This document shows positions 46,429-56,819 of a stretch of 64,000 nucleotides of DNA, piece by piece. This stretch comes from Apibacter muscae. GTDB lineage: Bacteria; Bacteroidota; Bacteroidia; Flavobacteriales; Weeksellaceae. The stretch's first letter is position 1, and every line of letters begins with the position of its first letter. The DNA is taken from assembly GCF_007845635.1 (NCBI RefSeq), contig NZ_SELG01000033.1:124001-188000 (forward strand), in the 5' to 3' direction. The notes under the pieces were generated by a model. It had not been told where the DNA came from and made no database searches. It saw nothing but the letters and a program-made list of their open reading frames with translations. A program made the position numbers and the translations under genes.

Positions 46429-47802
46429 TTAACTTCTACTTAATCTTGATTGCATTAATCCATCGTAATGATGATTTAATAGATAAGTATTAATTTGTTG
46501 AACTGTATCTAACATTACACCCACCATTATAAGCAATGATGTACCTCCAAAAAATAAAGCAAATTGATCTGTAGCAGTAAGTCCAACAATTTTAACAATA
46601 GCCGGTAATATAGCTATCAAAGCTAAAAAAATTGCCCCTGGTAAAGTTATTTTTGAAAGAACATCATCTAAGTAATCTGCCGTTTCTTTTCCGGGTTTAA
46701 CTTTTGGAATTAGTCCACCATTTCTTTTAAGATCATCCGCCATCTGATTCACAGGAATTGTTATAGCTGTATAAAAGAATGTAAATACTATAATTAAAAT
46801 AGAAAACAATAGATTATACTGCCAGCTAAAAACTTGACTAAAACCTGCCCAGAAAGAATTAGTAGTTGATTCCGATCTAACTAGTAATCCTGGGATAAAC
46901 ATTAGAGCTTGAGCAAATATTATTGGCATAACTCCTGCTGCATTTACTTTTAATGGTATATATTGCCTAGCAGCTTGTGTAATCGAACGTAATGAACCTG
47001 ATTTAGTTCTACTAACATATTGAACAGGTACTTTTCTAACCGCAACAGTTAACATAATGCATAAAACAATTACAAAAAGCCAAACAATAACCTCAGCAAA
47101 GATCATAATCAGTCCCTTACCAGTATTTCCCATTTGAACACCTATTTCCTGAACAAAAGCTGTAGGAAAACCAGCCAAAATACCAACCATAATTAGTATA
47201 GAGATACCATTTCCTATTCCCTTATCCGTTATTTTTTCACCCATCCACATGGCAAAAATAGTTCCAGAAATTAATATAAAAATACTTGGAATCCAAAACA
47301 AAAGTATATTATTAGGATCAACCAAGTATGCAGATCGGAAACTATCCACAGGCAAGAAAACTTGAGTTATAGAGGTTAAATAAGCTGGTGCTTGTATTAA
47401 ACAAATTAATATTGTTAGCCATCTTGTGATTTGGTTAACAGTTTTACGCCCACTTTCACCTTCTTTTTGTAATTTTTGAATATATGGTATTGCTAGCCCC
47501 ATAAGTTGAACTACAATAGAGGCGGATATATAAGGCATAATACCTAAAGCAAGGATGGACGCTTTACTAAAAGCACCACCAGTAAAAGATGATAATAGTG
47601 TTAATAAACCTGTTGCTTGTTTATTGCCTCCATTTTCTTCATAAGCTTTTAAAACGTTTCCTACTTCCACCATATTGATTGCAGGCAAAGTAACATGTGT
47701 ACCAAGCCTGTAAACCAATATTAATAAAAATGTAAAAACAATTTTGTCTCTTAATTCTTTTATACTCCAGATATTTTTTAATGTCTGTATAAATCCTTTC
47801 AT
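46429..47802 (-). CDS. secY: Protein translocase channel SecY
   Basis: 457 residues with ten transmembrane helices, the central channel of the Sec translocon. Typical segments are RLGTHVTLPAINM (first helix), GIMPYISASIVVQLM and KEGESGRKTVNQITRW near 130, and the late KPGKETADYLDDVLSKIT loop. The length matches Bacteroidota SecY. It follows rplO by 6 bases in the spc part of the cluster and serves the export of the many signal-peptide proteins in this window. Confidence 0.97.
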   Translation of the reverse strand: MKGFIQTLKNIWSIKELRDKIVFTFLLILVYRLGTHVTLPAINMVEVGNVLKAYEENGGNKQATGLLTLLSSFTGGAFSKASILALGIMPYISASIVVQLMGLAIPYIQKLQKEGESGRKTVNQITRWLTILICLIQAPAYLTSITQVFLPVDSFRSAYLVDPNNILLFWIPSIFILISGTIFAMWMGEKITDKGIGNGISILIMVGILAGFPTAFVQEIGVQMGNTGKGLIMIFAEVIVWLFVIVLCIMLTVAVRKVPVQYVSRTKSGSLRSITQAARQYIPLKVNAAGVMPIIFAQALMFIPGLLVRSESTTNSFWAGFSQVFSWQYNLLFSILIIVFTFFYTAITIPVNQMADDLKRNGGLIPKVKPGKETADYLDDVLSKITLPGAIFLALIAILPAIVKIVGLTATDQFALFFGGTSLLIMVGVMLDTVQQINTYLLNHHYDGLMQSRLSRS

Positions 47803-47808
47803 ACCCTA

Positions 47809-48258
47809 TTATAAAATATTAGCTTTTCCTCCAGCTTTTTCAATAGCTTCAAGAGCAGATTTAGTGTATTTATCTACACTAATCGTAATTGATGATTTTA
47901 ACTCTCCTCTACCTAAAATTTTAACTAAATCTTTTTTTGAAGCTAATCCATTCTGAACTAATATTTCTTTAGTGATCTCGTTAGAGATTTTATTGTTATC
48001 GATTAGAGATTGAATAGTATCTAAATTAATTCCTACGTATTCTTTTCTATTGATATTTTTAAAACCAAATTTGGGTAGTCTTCTTTGTAAAGGCATTTGA
48101 CCTCCTTCAAAGCCGATTTTATCTTTGTGTCCTGAACGAGATTTGTCTCCTTTATGTCCTTTTGTAGAAGTACCTCCTTTACCACTACCCTGACCTCTAC
48201 CTAGTCTTTTACTATTATGTGTAGAACCTTCAGCAGGTCTTAACGTATGTAAATTCAT
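47809..48258 (-). CDS. rplO: 50S ribosomal protein L15
   Basis: 149 residues. It starts MNLHTLRPAEGSTHNSKRLG, followed by the Gly-rich GRGQGSGKGGTSTKGHKGDK and GFEGGQMPLQRRLPKFGF, all L15 signatures. It binds 23S rRNA late in 50S assembly. It sits between rpmD and secY with an 8-base gap to rpmD. Confidence 0.97.
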   Translation of the reverse strand: MNLHTLRPAEGSTHNSKRLGRGQGSGKGGTSTKGHKGDKSRSGHKDKIGFEGGQMPLQRRLPKFGFKNINRKEYVGINLDTIQSLIDNNKISNEITKEILVQNGLASKKDLVKILGRGELKSSITISVDKYTKSALEAIEKAGGKANIL

Positions 48259-48266
48259 AATTTTTT

Positions 48267-48446
48267 TTATTCTTCAACAGTTACTAAATGTTTTACAACT
48301 GCAACCATTCCCATTATCTGAGGTGTCACATTATGCTCAACCGTTTTATTTAACTTTGTTAAACCTAAAGCCTCTAAAGTCAATTTTTGGTTTTTAACTC
48401 TTTTAATTGGGCTTCTTTTTAAAGTTATTTTTATCGTTGCTGCCAT
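48267..48446 (-). CDS. rpmD: 50S ribosomal protein L30
   Basis: A short gene of 59 residues that reads MAATIKITLKRSPIKRVKNQ, continues with LTLEALGLTKLNKTVEH and ends VVKHLVTVEE. The TLEALGL-x-K-x-x-x-x-V-x-H block is the L30 signature. Start ATG at 48444-48446 and stop TAA at 48267-48269 fit tightly between rpsE (4-base gap) and rplO. L30 is a small globular protein on the 50S back side. Confidence 0.94.
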   Translation of the reverse strand: MAATIKITLKRSPIKRVKNQKLTLEALGLTKLNKTVEHNVTPQIMGMVAVVKHLVTVEE

Positions 48447-48450
48447 ATTC

Positions 48451-48972
48451 TTAACCTTTAAATACTTTAGAAATTGAAATCCCTCTCTGTCTTGCTATTA
48501 CATCTGCACTTCTAAGATTTAGTAATGCTTTAACGGTAGCTTTTACCACATTGTGTGGATTGGATGAGCCTTTAGATTTTGACAAAACGTCTTTAATCCC
48601 AGCAGATTCCAATACGGCACGTACTGCACCACCTGCTATAAGCCCTGTACCATGTGAAGCTGGACGTATAAATACATTAGCACCACCATAGCGAGCTGTT
48701 TGCTCATGAGGTAAAGAACCGTTCAAGATTGGAACTCTAACTAGATTTTTTTTTGCATCTTCAATGGCTTTAGCTATTGCACTTGCAACCTCTTTAGATT
48801 TACCTAATCCAAAACCAACAACTCCTTTTTCATCTCCTACAACTACAATTGCAGAAAAACCAAAGGCTCTACCACCTTTAGTAACCTTGGTTACTCTTTG
48901 TACACCTACTAAGCGATCTACAAGTTCTAAACCACCGGGTTTTACTCTTTCAATATTTTTTATTCCTAACAT
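48451..48972 (-). CDS. rpsE: 30S ribosomal protein S5
   Basis: 173 residues with the double-stranded-RNA-binding fold: [20 protein letters not shown] and [20 protein letters not shown] near the start, then [21 protein letters not shown]5 affects decoding accuracy. It lies 13 bases after rplR. The length is normal. Confidence 0.97.
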   Translation of the reverse strand: MLGIKNIERVKPGGLELVDRLVGVQRVTKVTKGGRAFGFSAIVVVGDEKGVVGFGLGKSKEVASAIAKAIEDAKKNLVRVPILNGSLPHEQTARYGGANVFIRPASHGTGLIAGGAVRAVLESAGIKDVLSKSKGSSNPHNVVKATVKALLNLRSADVIARQRGISISKVFKG

Positions 48973-48985
48973 GATTTACTACAGA

Positions 48986-49342
48986 TTAAAAATTTAAACC
49001 TTCTTCTCTAGCTCCATCGGCTAAAGCTTTAACTCTTCCATGATACAAAAATCCGTTCCTATCAAAAACTACAGTATTTACACCAGCTGTTTTAGCTTTT
49101 TTAGCCAATTCTTTACCCACCAATGTAGAAATTTCAGTTTTAGTTCCTTGTTTCCCAGAAATTTCTTTTTCTCTAGAAGAAGCGAAAGCTAAAGTTTTAC
49201 CTGTATTATCATCGATAAGTTGAGCATATATTTCTTTGTTACTTCTATATACAGATAATCTTGGTTTATCTGCTGTTCCGAATATATTTTTACGAACTCT
49301 CCTTTTAACTCTTATTCTTTTTTCTTTTTTAGTCAATGCCAT
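48986..49342 (-). CDS. rplR: 50S ribosomal protein L18
   Basis: 118 residues. It starts [20 protein letters not shown] and contains [20 protein letters not shown] and [20 protein letters not shown], typical of L18, which binds 5S rRNA. Standard position between rplF and rpsE. Confidence 0.97.
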   Translation of the reverse strand: MALTKKEKRIRVKRRVRKNIFGTADKPRLSVYRSNKEIYAQLIDDNTGKTLAFASSREKEISGKQGTKTEISTLVGKELAKKAKTAGVNTVVFDRNGFLYHGRVKALADGAREEGLNF

Positions 49343-49353
49343 AACACTTTTTT

Positions 49354-49899
49354 TTATGCAGATTTACCTGCTTTTCTTCTAATTTGTTCACCTACAAATC
49401 TAATACCTTTTCCTTTATATGGTTCAGGCTTACGTAAAGATCTTATTTTAGCACAAACCATACCTAATAAGTGTTTATCATATGAAGATAAAGTAATGAT
49501 AGGATTCTTACCTTTTTCTGTTAAAGTTTCAACTTTAATTTCAGTAGGTAGATCAAATACTACAAGGTGAGAAAAACCGAGAGCTAATTCTAATCTTTGA
49601 CCTTGATTAGAAGCTCTATATCCAACACCAACCAATTCTAGTTTTTTTGTAAAACCTTCTGAAACTCCTATCACCATATTATTAATCAAAGCACGATATA
49701 AACCATGTAATGATCTATGTTCTTTAGCATCTGATGGTCTTTCAACTGTTACTTGAGCATCTTCAATTTTCAAAGTTATTCCTCCTACTAATTCCTGTTT
49801 AAGCTCGCCGTTCTTCCCTTTTACTGTTACTACATTATCTTTATAATCTAAGGTAGCACCTGTAGGAATATTTATAATTGCTTTTCCTATTCTTGACAT
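49354..49899 (-). CDS. rplF: 50S ribosomal protein L6
   Basis: 181 residues made of two similar folds. It starts [20 protein letters not shown], contains [20 protein letters not shown] and ends [20 protein letters not shown], all diagnostic. L6 lies near the factor-binding site. It follows rpsH by 12 bases. Confidence 0.97.
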   Translation of the reverse strand: MSRIGKAIINIPTGATLDYKDNVVTVKGKNGELKQELVGGITLKIEDAQVTVERPSDAKEHRSLHGLYRALINNMVIGVSEGFTKKLELVGVGYRASNQGQRLELALGFSHLVVFDLPTEIKVETLTEKGKNPIITLSSYDKHLLGMVCAKIRSLRKPEPYKGKGIRFVGEQIRRKAGKSA

Positions 49900-49911
49900 T
49901 TCTTCAAATTT

Positions 49912-50310
49912 TTAGTAAACATAACATATAACTTCCCCACCTACATTCTCTTGACGTGCTTTTTTATCCGTCATCACTCCCTTAGAAGTCGATATTATAG
50001 CGATCCCTAAACCGTTCAATACTCTTGGAAGTTCCTTAGAACCAGAATATTTTCTTAATCCTGGTTTAGAAGCTCTCTCTATACATTTTATTGCTGATAA
50101 GTTTGTAAGTTTATCATATTTCAAAGCAATTTTAATCTTACCTTGAACCTTATCATCTTCAAACTTATAGTTAAGAATATAACCTTGATCAAAGAGAATT
50201 TTTGTAATTTCTTTTTTAATTTTTGAAGCAGGTATTTCAACTACCTTATGACCTGCTCTTGTAGCATTCCTTACTCGTGTTAAGTAATCTGCAATTGGAT
50301 CTGTAACCAT
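49912..50310 (-). CDS. rpsH: 30S ribosomal protein S8
   Basis: 132 residues. It starts [20 protein letters not shown] and ends with [20 protein letters not shown] then [11 protein letters not shown], the S8 signature. S8 binds the central domain of 16S rRNA. A 65-base spacer separates it from rpsN upstream, one of the longer gaps in the cluster. Confidence 0.97.
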   Translation of the reverse strand: MVTDPIADYLTRVRNATRAGHKVVEIPASKIKKEITKILFDQGYILNYKFEDDKVQGKIKIALKYDKLTNLSAIKCIERASKPGLRKYSGSKELPRVLNGLGIAIISTSKGVMTDKKARQENVGGEVICYVY

Positions 50311-50375
50311 ATTTATTTAATTTTAGAGTATAGAAATAAAATTCTACTTTTAAAATCTATATTTATTAATTTATA

Positions 50376-50645
50376 TTACCAGCTGGCTTTTTTTACTCCT
50401 GGTATTAAACCATCATTAGCCATTTCTCTAAAAGTCACCCTAGATATACCAAATACTCTCATATATCCTCTTGGCCTACCAGTTAATTTGCATCTATTAT
50501 GCAATCTAACTGGAGATGAATTTTTAGGTAACTTTTGTAAAGCTTCATAATCTCCTGCCTCTTTTAAAGCTTTTCTTTTATCAGCGTATTTTGTTGATAA
50601 CGCTTCTCTTTTGCGCTCACGCGCTTTCATTGATTCTTTAGCCAT
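50376..50645 (-). CDS. rpsN: 30S ribosomal protein S14
   Basis: 89 residues. It starts [20 protein letters not shown] and ends [10 protein letters not shown]. It has the long form with a single Cys ([13 protein letters not shown]) and lacks the C-x2-C zinc knuckle, so it is the zinc-free type. It lies between rplE (6 bases) and rpsH. Confidence 0.97.
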   Translation of the reverse strand: MAKESMKARERKREALSTKYADKRKALKEAGDYEALQKLPKNSSPVRLHNRCKLTGRPRGYMRVFGISRVTFREMANDGLIPGVKKASW

Positions 50646-50651
50646 AAATAT

Positions 50652-51203
50652 TTAATTCTTTTTAAAAGGCAATCCAAAATGGGTTAATAGTGCTTTAGCT
50701 TCTTTATCCGTGCTTGCACTAGTTACAAAAGTAATATCCATACCTTGGATTTTCTTCACTTTATCAATATTAATTTCAGGAAATATAATTTGTTCAGTAA
50801 CTCCTAAGGTATAATTACCTCTACCATCAAATCCTGAATTTTTAATTCCATTAAAATCTCTAACTCTTGGTAAAGCAGAAGAAACTAGCCTATCCAAAAA
50901 CTCATACATACGATCACCTCTTAAAGTTACCATAGCACCAATTGGCATGCCTTTTCTTAGTTTAAATCCTGCTTCATCTTTTTTAGAGATGCAAGGTACT
51001 GCTTTTTGTCCTGAAATCAAAGTTATTTCTTCAACAGCATAATCAACAATCTTTTTATCTGCTGTTGCAGAACCTAGTCCTTGACTTATTACTATTTTTT
51101 GTAATTTAGGTACTTGCATAACAGATTTATATCCAAACTCCTCTTTTAAAGCAGATTTGATTGTTTCGTTATATTTTTTTTTGGGTCTTGCTATATATTG
51201 CAT
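50652..51203 (-). CDS. rplE: 50S ribosomal protein L5
   Basis: 183 residues from the ATG at 51201-51203 ([20 protein letters not shown]). A longer open frame exists but overlaps rplX and lacks family similarity. Motifs are [18 protein letters not shown] and [20 protein letters not shown], with [21 protein letters not shown]5 contacts 5S rRNA and P-site tRNA. Normal length. Confidence 0.96.
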   Translation of the reverse strand: MQYIARPKKKYNETIKSALKEEFGYKSVMQVPKLQKIVISQGLGSATADKKIVDYAVEEITLISGQKAVPCISKKDEAGFKLRKGMPIGAMVTLRGDRMYEFLDRLVSSALPRVRDFNGIKNSGFDGRGNYTLGVTEQIIFPEINIDKVKKIQGMDITFVTSASTDKEAKALLTHFGLPFKKN

Positions 51204-51225
51204 AATTATTCTAAATCTTATTAAA

Positions 51226-51540
51226 TTAAATAGCTTCTCCTGATTTAACAGCAATTCTAACTTTTTTACCTTCCTCTATTCTATAAGAAATTCTAGTTGG
51301 TTTACCTGATTTAGGATCTAACAAAGCTAGATTTGAAATATGGATAGTAGCTTCTTTTTCAATAATACTTCCTTGAGGATTTTCTGCAGAAGGTTTTTTA
51401 TGTTTTTTTACGATATTTACACCTTCAACGATTGCTCTATTCTTTTCAGGATACACAACTAATACATTTCCTTGCTTGCCTTTGTATGCGCCAGCTAAAA
51501 CTTGTACCTTATCTCCTTTTTTTATTTTAATCTTTGTCAT
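51226..51540 (-). CDS. rplX: 50S ribosomal protein L24
   Basis: 104 residues with a KOW motif: [20 protein letters not shown] near the start, then [21 protein letters not shown]24 starts 50S assembly at the 5' end of 23S rRNA. It lies between rplN and rplE with short gaps. Confidence 0.97.
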   Translation of the reverse strand: MTKIKIKKGDKVQVLAGAYKGKQGNVLVVYPEKNRAIVEGVNIVKKHKKPSAENPQGSIIEKEATIHISNLALLDPKSGKPTRISYRIEEGKKVRIAVKSGEAI

Positions 51541-51555
51541 TACATTAAATTTGGA

Positions 51556-51924
51556 TTATAATACTTCAGGAGCTAAAGATATAATTTTCATATACTCTTT
51601 ATCACGCAATTCTCTAGCAACTGGACCAAAAACACGTGTTCCTCTCATTTCTCCTGCTGTATTTAATAAAACACATGCGTTATCATCAAAACTTATATAA
51701 GAACCATCTTTTCTTCTAACAGATTTTTTAGTTCTTACAACCACTGCCTTAGAAACTTGCCCCTTTTTAGCATTTCCTGAAGGAGTAGCATCTTTAATAG
51801 TAACTACAATTTTATCTCCTACTGAAGCGTATCTTCTTTTAGATCCTCCTAAAACTCTGATAACTAAAGCTTCTTTTGCTCCTGTGTTATCTGCAACTTT
51901 TAATCTTGATTCTGTCTGTAGCAT
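51556..51924 (-). CDS. rplN: 50S ribosomal protein L14
   Basis: 122 residues. It starts [20 protein letters not shown] and ends [31 protein letters not shown] lies in the middle. L14 lies at the subunit interface. It follows rpsQ by 7 bases and is of standard size. Confidence 0.97.
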   Translation of the reverse strand: MLQTESRLKVADNTGAKEALVIRVLGGSKRRYASVGDKIVVTIKDATPSGNAKKGQVSKAVVVRTKKSVRRKDGSYISFDDNACVLLNTAGEMRGTRVFGPVARELRDKEYMKIISLAPEVL

Positions 51925-51931
51925 TTTTAAA

Positions 51932-52186
51932 TTATTTAGCTCTTTCCAATATTTCTACTAACCTCCATCTTTTATTTTTACTCAAAGGACGTGTTTCCAT
52001 AATGCGTACAGTATCTCCTTCGTTACACTCATTTTTTTCATCGTGAGCAGTATATTTCTTAGTTTTTAAAACGAACTTTCCATACATAGGATGCTTCATT
52101 CTAGTTGTTTCACTAATAACAACTGTCTTATCCATTTTATTACTAGATACCACTCCGATTCTTTCTTTTCTTAAATTTCTTTCCAT
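51932..52186 (-). CDS. rpsQ: 30S ribosomal protein S17
   Basis: 84 residues with an OB fold. It starts [20 protein letters not shown] and contains [20 protein letters not shown] and the ending [19 protein letters not shown]17 binds the 16S 5' domain. Standard position after rpmC. Confidence 0.97.
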   Translation of the reverse strand: MERNLRKERIGVVSSNKMDKTVVISETTRMKHPMYGKFVLKTKKYTAHDEKNECNEGDTVRIMETRPLSKNKRWRLVEILERAK

Positions 52187-52219
52187 AGTTGAAATTAAAT
52201 TTCTTTTTCGGATGTTAAA

Positions 52220-52396
52220 TTATTTTAAGGTTGTTAATAACCTTGCGATTGTTTTTCTAATATCTCTTAATTGAATTGGATTTTCAATTGGAGATACTTT
52301 ATGAGCTAATTTTAGCTTTGCATACTCTGCTTTTTTCTCAGCCAATTTCAGCTTTAATTCTTCTGTACTTAAGTTTTTAATATCTTTTGCTTTCAT
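52220..52396 (-). CDS. rpmC: 50S ribosomal protein L29
   Basis: A short gene of 58 residues that reads MKAKDIKNLSTEELKLKLAE, a helical middle, then IQLRDIRKTIARLLTTLK. Two long helices and the final R-D-I-R-K-x-I-A-R-L block are L29 signatures. ATG at 52394-52396 and TAA at 52220-52222 fit between rplP (12 bases) and rpsQ. L29 sits by the peptide exit tunnel, near the docking site of trigger factor. Confidence 0.94.
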   Translation of the reverse strand: MKAKDIKNLSTEELKLKLAEKKAEYAKLKLAHKVSPIENPIQLRDIRKTIARLLTTLK

Positions 52397-52408
52397 CGAT
52401 TTTATTAA

Positions 52409-52834
52409 TTATTCTGGTTTTACAAAATCGTTAGCAACGACAAACTTAGTCTTAACTGGAAGTTTTTGAGCCGCTAATCTTAACGCTTCTTTTGCTACTT
52501 CATAAGATACACCACCAATCTCAAAAATTATTCTTCCTGGTGTTACTCTAGCAACCCAATATTCAACTGCACCTTTACCTTTACCCATACGTACTTCCGC
52601 AGGTTTTTTAGTAATTGGTTTGTCTGGAAAAATTTTTATCCAAAGTTGACCTTCTCTTTTCATATATCTAGTAGCAGCAATACGGGCCGCTTCTATTTGT
52701 CTTCCAGTTATAAATACCGGATCTAATGCTTTAATTCCAAAAGTACCATATGCTAATTGGTTTCCTCTATAAGAAAGCCCCTTCATACGACCTTTTTGTT
52801 GCTTACGGAATTTTGTTCTTTTTGGTTGTAACAT
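52409..52834 (-). CDS. rplP: 50S ribosomal protein L16
   Basis: 141 residues. It starts [20 protein letters not shown] and contains [20 protein letters not shown] and [20 protein letters not shown], all L16 signatures. It organises the A site of the 50S subunit. It follows rpsC by 25 bases. Confidence 0.97.
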   Translation of the reverse strand: MLQPKRTKFRKQQKGRMKGLSYRGNQLAYGTFGIKALDPVFITGRQIEAARIAATRYMKREGQLWIKIFPDKPITKKPAEVRMGKGKGAVEYWVARVTPGRIIFEIGGVSYEVAKEALRLAAQKLPVKTKFVVANDFVKPE

Positions 52835-52859
52835 GATTCTGATCTAGGATGTTATAAAA

Positions 52860-53555
52860 CTATCTTCTTTCTTTTACTTTTCTTTTCTGAGTCTTTTTCT
52901 GAAGACCTACCAATGGAGATAATTCTCTTTTCCCATAAACTTCTCCTTTCATTATCCAAACCTTAACCCCCAATCTACCATAAGTAGTGTGAGCTTCAGC
53001 TATGTAATAATCTATATCTGCACGGAAAGTTGACAATGGTATTCTACCTTCTTTAAAAGATTCAGATCTAGCCATCTCAGCTCCATTTAAACGACCAGAA
53101 ATCATAATTTTTATTCCTTCTGCGTTCATTCTCATGGTAGAGGCTATTGCCATCTTTACAGCTCTTCTATAAGAAATTCTATTTTCAATTTGACGTGCCA
53201 CACTTTCTGCCACTAATTTAGCGTCTAGTTCAGGTCTCTTGATTTCAAATATATTTATTTGAATTTCTTTTTTAGTGATCTTCTTAAGCTCTTCTTTTAA
53301 TTTATCAACTTCTTGTCCACCTTTACCAATAATAATTCCTGGACGAGCAGTTGTTATAGTTATAGTTATTAGCTTTAAAGTTCTTTCGATGTAAATTCTG
53401 GAAACACCTGCTTTTGATAAACGAGCCTCTAAATATCTACGGATTTTAAAATCTTCTGCTATTTTATCACCAAATTTTTTTCCACCATACCAATTAGAAT
53501 CCCATCCTCTTATGATTCCTAATCTATTGCCTATTGGATTTGTCTTTTGTCCCAT
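52860..53555 (-). CDS. rpsC: 30S ribosomal protein S3
   Basis: 231 residues. It starts [20 protein letters not shown] and has the KH loop in [20 protein letters not shown]. The C-terminal S3 domain follows with [20 protein letters not shown] and [21 protein letters not shown]3 forms part of the mRNA entry site. It follows rplV by 2 bases. Confidence 0.97.
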   Translation of the reverse strand: MGQKTNPIGNRLGIIRGWDSNWYGGKKFGDKIAEDFKIRRYLEARLSKAGVSRIYIERTLKLITITITTARPGIIIGKGGQEVDKLKEELKKITKKEIQINIFEIKRPELDAKLVAESVARQIENRISYRRAVKMAIASTMRMNAEGIKIMISGRLNGAEMARSESFKEGRIPLSTFRADIDYYIAEAHTTYGRLGVKVWIMKGEVYGKRELSPLVGLQKKTQKRKVKERR

Positions 53556-53557
53556 AC

Positions 53558-53962
53558 TTAGTTTACTTCATTTTTGTTTCCAAGAATAATTGTTACATGA
53601 TTAGATCTTTTTCTAATTCTATACCCTCTACCTTGAGGGGCCGGTCTTAATCTTTTTAACATAGAACCTCCATCTACAAAAATTTCTTTAACAAAAAGTT
53701 TCGCTTCTTCTATATCTTTACCCTCATTTTTAACTTGCCAATTAGCTATAGCGCTTAATAAGAGTTTTTCTAATCTGATAGAAGCTTCCTTTTTAGAATA
53801 TTTTAATATATATAATGCTTTATCTACATCGACACCTCTAATAATGTCTGTTACTAATCTCATTTTTCTTGGAGAGGTAGGACAATTATTTAAGCGAGCA
53901 ATAGCTAGGTCTTTGTAACTTTCTTTGCGTGCTAATGCACTATCTTTTTTTCTTTTACCCAT
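53558..53962 (-). CDS. rplV: 50S ribosomal protein L22
   Basis: 134 residues from the ATG at 53960-53962 ([20 protein letters not shown]). A longer open frame running into rpsS is not homologous. Motifs are [20 protein letters not shown] and [20 protein letters not shown], the latter being the loop that lines the exit tunnel. It lies between rpsS and rpsC. Confidence 0.95.
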   Translation of the reverse strand: MGKRKKDSALARKESYKDLAIARLNNCPTSPRKMRLVTDIIRGVDVDKALYILKYSKKEASIRLEKLLLSAIANWQVKNEGKDIEEAKLFVKEIFVDGGSMLKRLRPAPQGRGYRIRKRSNHVTIILGNKNEVN

Positions 53963-53972
53963 TGCTTCAATA

Positions 53973-54251
53973 TTATCTATTTCCTTTATTTTTATTACCG
54001 GCATGACCTCTAAATACACGTGTAGGTGAGAACTCACCCAACTTATGTCCAACCATATTCTCTGTAACATATACAGGAATAAATTGTTTACCGTTATGTA
54101 CTGCAAAGGTTTGCCCAACGAAGTCTGGAGAAATCATAGAAGCTCTTGACCAAGTTTTAATAACTACTTTTTTACCTGACTCTACGTTAGCTTGTACTTT
54201 CTTATTTAGCTTATAGTGAATGTAAGGTCCTTTTTTTAACGAACGTGCCAT
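53973..54251 (-). CDS. rpsS: 30S ribosomal protein S19
   Basis: 92 residues. It starts [20 protein letters not shown] and has [20 protein letters not shown] and [20 protein letters not shown], the S19 signature near the end. S19 sits at the top of the 30S head. It follows rplB by 6 bases. Confidence 0.97.
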   Translation of the reverse strand: MARSLKKGPYIHYKLNKKVQANVESGKKVVIKTWSRASMISPDFVGQTFAVHNGKQFIPVYVTENMVGHKLGEFSPTRVFRGHAGNKNKGNR

Positions 54252-54257
54252 ACTATA

Positions 54258-55079
54258 TTATTTTCTTTTTTGTAAAATGTGACGATTCGATTCTTTTTTC
54301 TTTGATCGAGTTTTAAATCCTTTTGCTGGCATACCCTTTCTAGATCTTGGATGTCCCCCTGTAGATCTACCTTCTCCACCACCCATTGGGTGATCAACTG
54401 GGTTCATAGCTACTGGTCTTGTTCTCGGTCTTCTTCCTAACCATCTGCTTCTACCTGCTTTACCAGATACGGTTAATTGATGATCAGAGTTGGAAACAGA
54501 ACCTATTGTAGCTAAACACTCTACTAAAATCATTCTTGTTTCTCCTGAAGGCATTTTAAGAACCGCATATTTACCATCTCTAGCAATCAATTGAGCACTT
54601 GTACCAGCACTTCTTGCCATTTTCGCACCTTGTCCAGGTCTTAATTCAATACATGATACTACAGTCCCTAATGGGATGTTTTTCAACTTCATTGCATTAC
54701 CGATTTCAGGCGCTACTGTATCTCCTGAAATTACTTTCTGATCAACTTTAATACCGTGAGGGGCAACGATATATCGTTTTTCTCCATCAGCATAAACCAA
54801 AAGGGCAATAAATGCAGTTCTGTTTGGATCATATTCTACTGACTTAACAGTAGCCGGAATGCCAAACTTATTTCTTTTGAAATCGATCTCTCTGTATCGT
54901 TTCTTGTGTCCACCTCCGGTATAACGCATGGTCATTTTTCCGGAATTATTTCTACCTCCTGATTTAGAAATCTTTCTTAATAAAGATTTTTCTGGCTTGG
55001 AAGTAGTGATTTCTTCAAAATTGTTAACAATTCTGAATCTTTGTCCGGGGGTGATAGGTTTTAATTTTCTTACCGACAT
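54258..55079 (-). CDS. rplB: 50S ribosomal protein L2
   Basis: 273 residues, the usual length. It starts [40 protein letters not shown] follows. The catalytic-centre segment is [20 protein letters not shown] near 220-240, including the conserved His. L2 is needed for peptidyl transfer and subunit joining. It is in standard order after rplW. Confidence 0.98.
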   Translation of the reverse strand: MSVRKLKPITPGQRFRIVNNFEEITTSKPEKSLLRKISKSGGRNNSGKMTMRYTGGGHKKRYREIDFKRNKFGIPATVKSVEYDPNRTAFIALLVYADGEKRYIVAPHGIKVDQKVISGDTVAPEIGNAMKLKNIPLGTVVSCIELRPGQGAKMARSAGTSAQLIARDGKYAVLKMPSGETRMILVECLATIGSVSNSDHQLTVSGKAGRSRWLGRRPRTRPVAMNPVDHPMGGGEGRSTGGHPRSRKGMPAKGFKTRSKKKESNRHILQKRK

Positions 55080-55094
55080 GATTCTTTTTAAAAA

Positions 55095-55385
55095 TTATAT
55101 AGTTCCAAATACATCAATGGTTTCACCGTCTTTAATGTCAACCATTGCTTTTTTAACTTTATTTGTTTTTCCTACTTGTAAACCCGATTTAGTATATTTA
55201 GATTTAACTGAAGGCGGAGAAATTAATGTTCTAACTCCTACTACAGTTACCCCATAAGCTTTTTGAACCGCGTATTTTATCTCTGATTTATTAGCTTTAG
55301 GATTAACTAAAAAAGTAAATCGATTTCTTTTCTCAGCAATATCATTTGCTTTTTCTGATATGATAGGTCTTATTAATACAGACAT
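55095..55385 (-). CDS. rplW: 50S ribosomal protein L23
   Basis: 96 residues. It starts MSVLIRPIISEKANDIAEKR and contains FLVNPKANKSEIKYAVQKAY, typical of L23, which docks trigger factor and SRP at the exit tunnel. It lies 4 bases after rplD and 15 bases before rplB. Confidence 0.97.
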   Translation of the reverse strand: MSVLIRPIISEKANDIAEKRNRFTFLVNPKANKSEIKYAVQKAYGVTVVGVRTLISPPSVKSKYTKSGLQVGKTNKVKKAMVDIKDGETIDVFGTI

Positions 55386-55389
55386 AATT

Positions 55390-56019
55390 TTACTTTCTTA
55401 AATTTTCTTGTAATTTTTCAACTGAACCTTCAAACAGAACAACTTCATTTGCTTTCAATATATCATAACTACTTATTTCATTATGAGTTAAAACTTTAGT
55501 TTGTTGAAGATTTCTTGATGACAAATATACGAATTTATTTGCCTCACCTAGTACAAACAGAGTCTTTTTACCTTCTAAACCTAAGTTACTTAATACTTGA
55601 ATGAATTCTTTAGTTTTTGGACCTTCAAATTTTAAATCCTCAAGAACTTTTAGGTTATTGTCTTGTAATTTTTGACTTAATACAGATCTTTTCGCTAAAC
55701 GTTTAAGAGATTTGTTTAATTTAAATCTATAATCTCTAGGTCTTGGGCCGAAAACTCTAGCTCCGCCTTTAAACAAAGGGTTTTTTATATCTCCCTTTCT
55801 AGAACCACCAGTTCCTTTTTGACGATGGAGTTTACGCGTAGAGCCGCTTAGCTCTGATCTTTCTTTAGATTTATGTGTCCCTTGTCTCTGAGCTGCTAAA
55901 TATTGTTTAACTTCTAAGTATACCGCATGTTCATTAGGCTGCACTTCAAATATACTTTCGTCCAAAGTAACTTTTCTTCCAGTTTCTTTCCCGTTTTTAT
56001 CTAGTACTACTAATTCCAT
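55390..56019 (-). CDS. rplD: 50S ribosomal protein L4
   Basis: 209 residues. It starts [20 protein letters not shown] and contains [20 protein letters not shown] and [20 protein letters not shown], the loop reaching into the exit tunnel. The start overlaps the rplC end by 10 bases. In E. coli L4 also represses the S10 operon; no matching leader is evident here. Confidence 0.97.
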   Translation of the reverse strand: MELVVLDKNGKETGRKVTLDESIFEVQPNEHAVYLEVKQYLAAQRQGTHKSKERSELSGSTRKLHRQKGTGGSRKGDIKNPLFKGGARVFGPRPRDYRFKLNKSLKRLAKRSVLSQKLQDNNLKVLEDLKFEGPKTKEFIQVLSNLGLEGKKTLFVLGEANKFVYLSSRNLQQTKVLTHNEISSYDILKANEVVLFEGSVEKLQENLRK

Positions 56020-56633
56020 CTTCTTATTATTATATATGAATTTTTAGGACCAGGAACCGCACCTTTAACTACTAAAAGATTCTTTTCTTCGTCCACTTTT
56101 ATAACTTCAAGGTTTTGAACTGTTACTTGGTTTCCTCCCATTCTACCAGCCATCCTCATTCCCTTAAATACTCTTGAAGGATCAGACCCAGCTCCTATTG
56201 AACCCGGGGCTCTTAATCGGTTATGCTGTCCATGAGTTGCCTGCATAACCCCTCCAAAACCGTGTCTTTTTACAACTCCTTGAAAACCTTTACCTTTAGA
56301 AACTCCAGTAACATCAACATATTCTCCTTCGGAAAATAAATTAACTTTTACAGAATCTCCTAACTTTAAATTTTCAAAACCGTGATAAAACTCCACCATT
56401 TTTCTTTTTGGTGTTGAACCTGCTTTTTTGAAGTGACCTAACATAGCTTTCCCTACATTTTTTTCACTTCTGTCATCGAAACCTAATTGAACAGCAAAAT
56501 AGCCATCCTTTTCTTTGGTTCTGACCTGTAAAACTGAACATGGGCCTGCTTCAATAACTGTACAAGGTATATTTTTACCTTGTTCGTCAAATAAGCTAGT
56601 CATGCCAATTTTTTTTCCAATAATTCCTGACAT
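56010..56633 (-). CDS. rplC: 50S ribosomal protein L3
   Basis: 207 residues. It starts [20 protein letters not shown] and has [20 protein letters not shown] and [20 protein letters not shown], the L3 core near the peptidyl-transferase centre. It is the first gene of the cluster here: rpsJ, which normally precedes rplC, is missing and lysS is divergent instead. A TATTTTTG element lies about 40 bases upstream. Confidence 0.97.
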   Translation of the reverse strand: MSGIIGKKIGMTSLFDEQGKNIPCTVIEAGPCSVLQVRTKEKDGYFAVQLGFDDRSEKNVGKAMLGHFKKAGSTPKRKMVEFYHGFENLKLGDSVKVNLFSEGEYVDVTGVSKGKGFQGVVKRHGFGGVMQATHGQHNRLRAPGSIGAGSDPSRVFKGMRMAGRMGGNQVTVQNLEVIKVDEEKNLLVVKGAVPGPKNSYIIIRRWN

Positions 56634-56673
56634 TTATTCTCTAATTATATTGTATACATTTTTTTACAGAATG

Positions 56674-56681
56674 CAAAAATA
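56674..56681 (-). promoter_or_regulatory. Candidate -7 element for the rplC-rplQ operon
   Basis: On the minus strand the sequence is TATTTTTG (TAnnTTTG), with an RNA start near 56669 and a leader of about 35 bases. There is no clear -33 element. It is the only good match upstream of the 28-gene cluster. Confidence 0.45.
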
Positions 56682-56789
56682 GATTTTTTTTCTTATATAT
56701 AGATAATATTAATTCAAAAATTTAATTATTTTATACATTTAATTATGGAGATTTTATTTAAATACTTAAGCTTTGAATAAGAATATTTC

Positions 56790-56797
56790 TAAATTTG
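56790..56797 (+). promoter_or_regulatory. Candidate -7 element for lysS
   Basis: TAAATTTG fits TAnnTTTG; RNA would start near 56802, about 18 bases before the ATG. TTTG at 56772-56775 is only 14 bases upstream, shorter than the usual spacing. Confidence 0.45.
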
Positions 56798-56819
56798 TAG
56801 ACTTAATCGTTATCAATAT

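Noticed and set aside
51204-51254. N-terminal extension of L5
   Set aside because: The extra residues overlap rplX and do not resemble L5; the internal ATG gives the standard start.
53963-54118. Long N-terminal extension of L22 overlapping S19
   Set aside because: It reads S19 DNA in another frame; the ATG at 53960-53962 matches the L22 family start.
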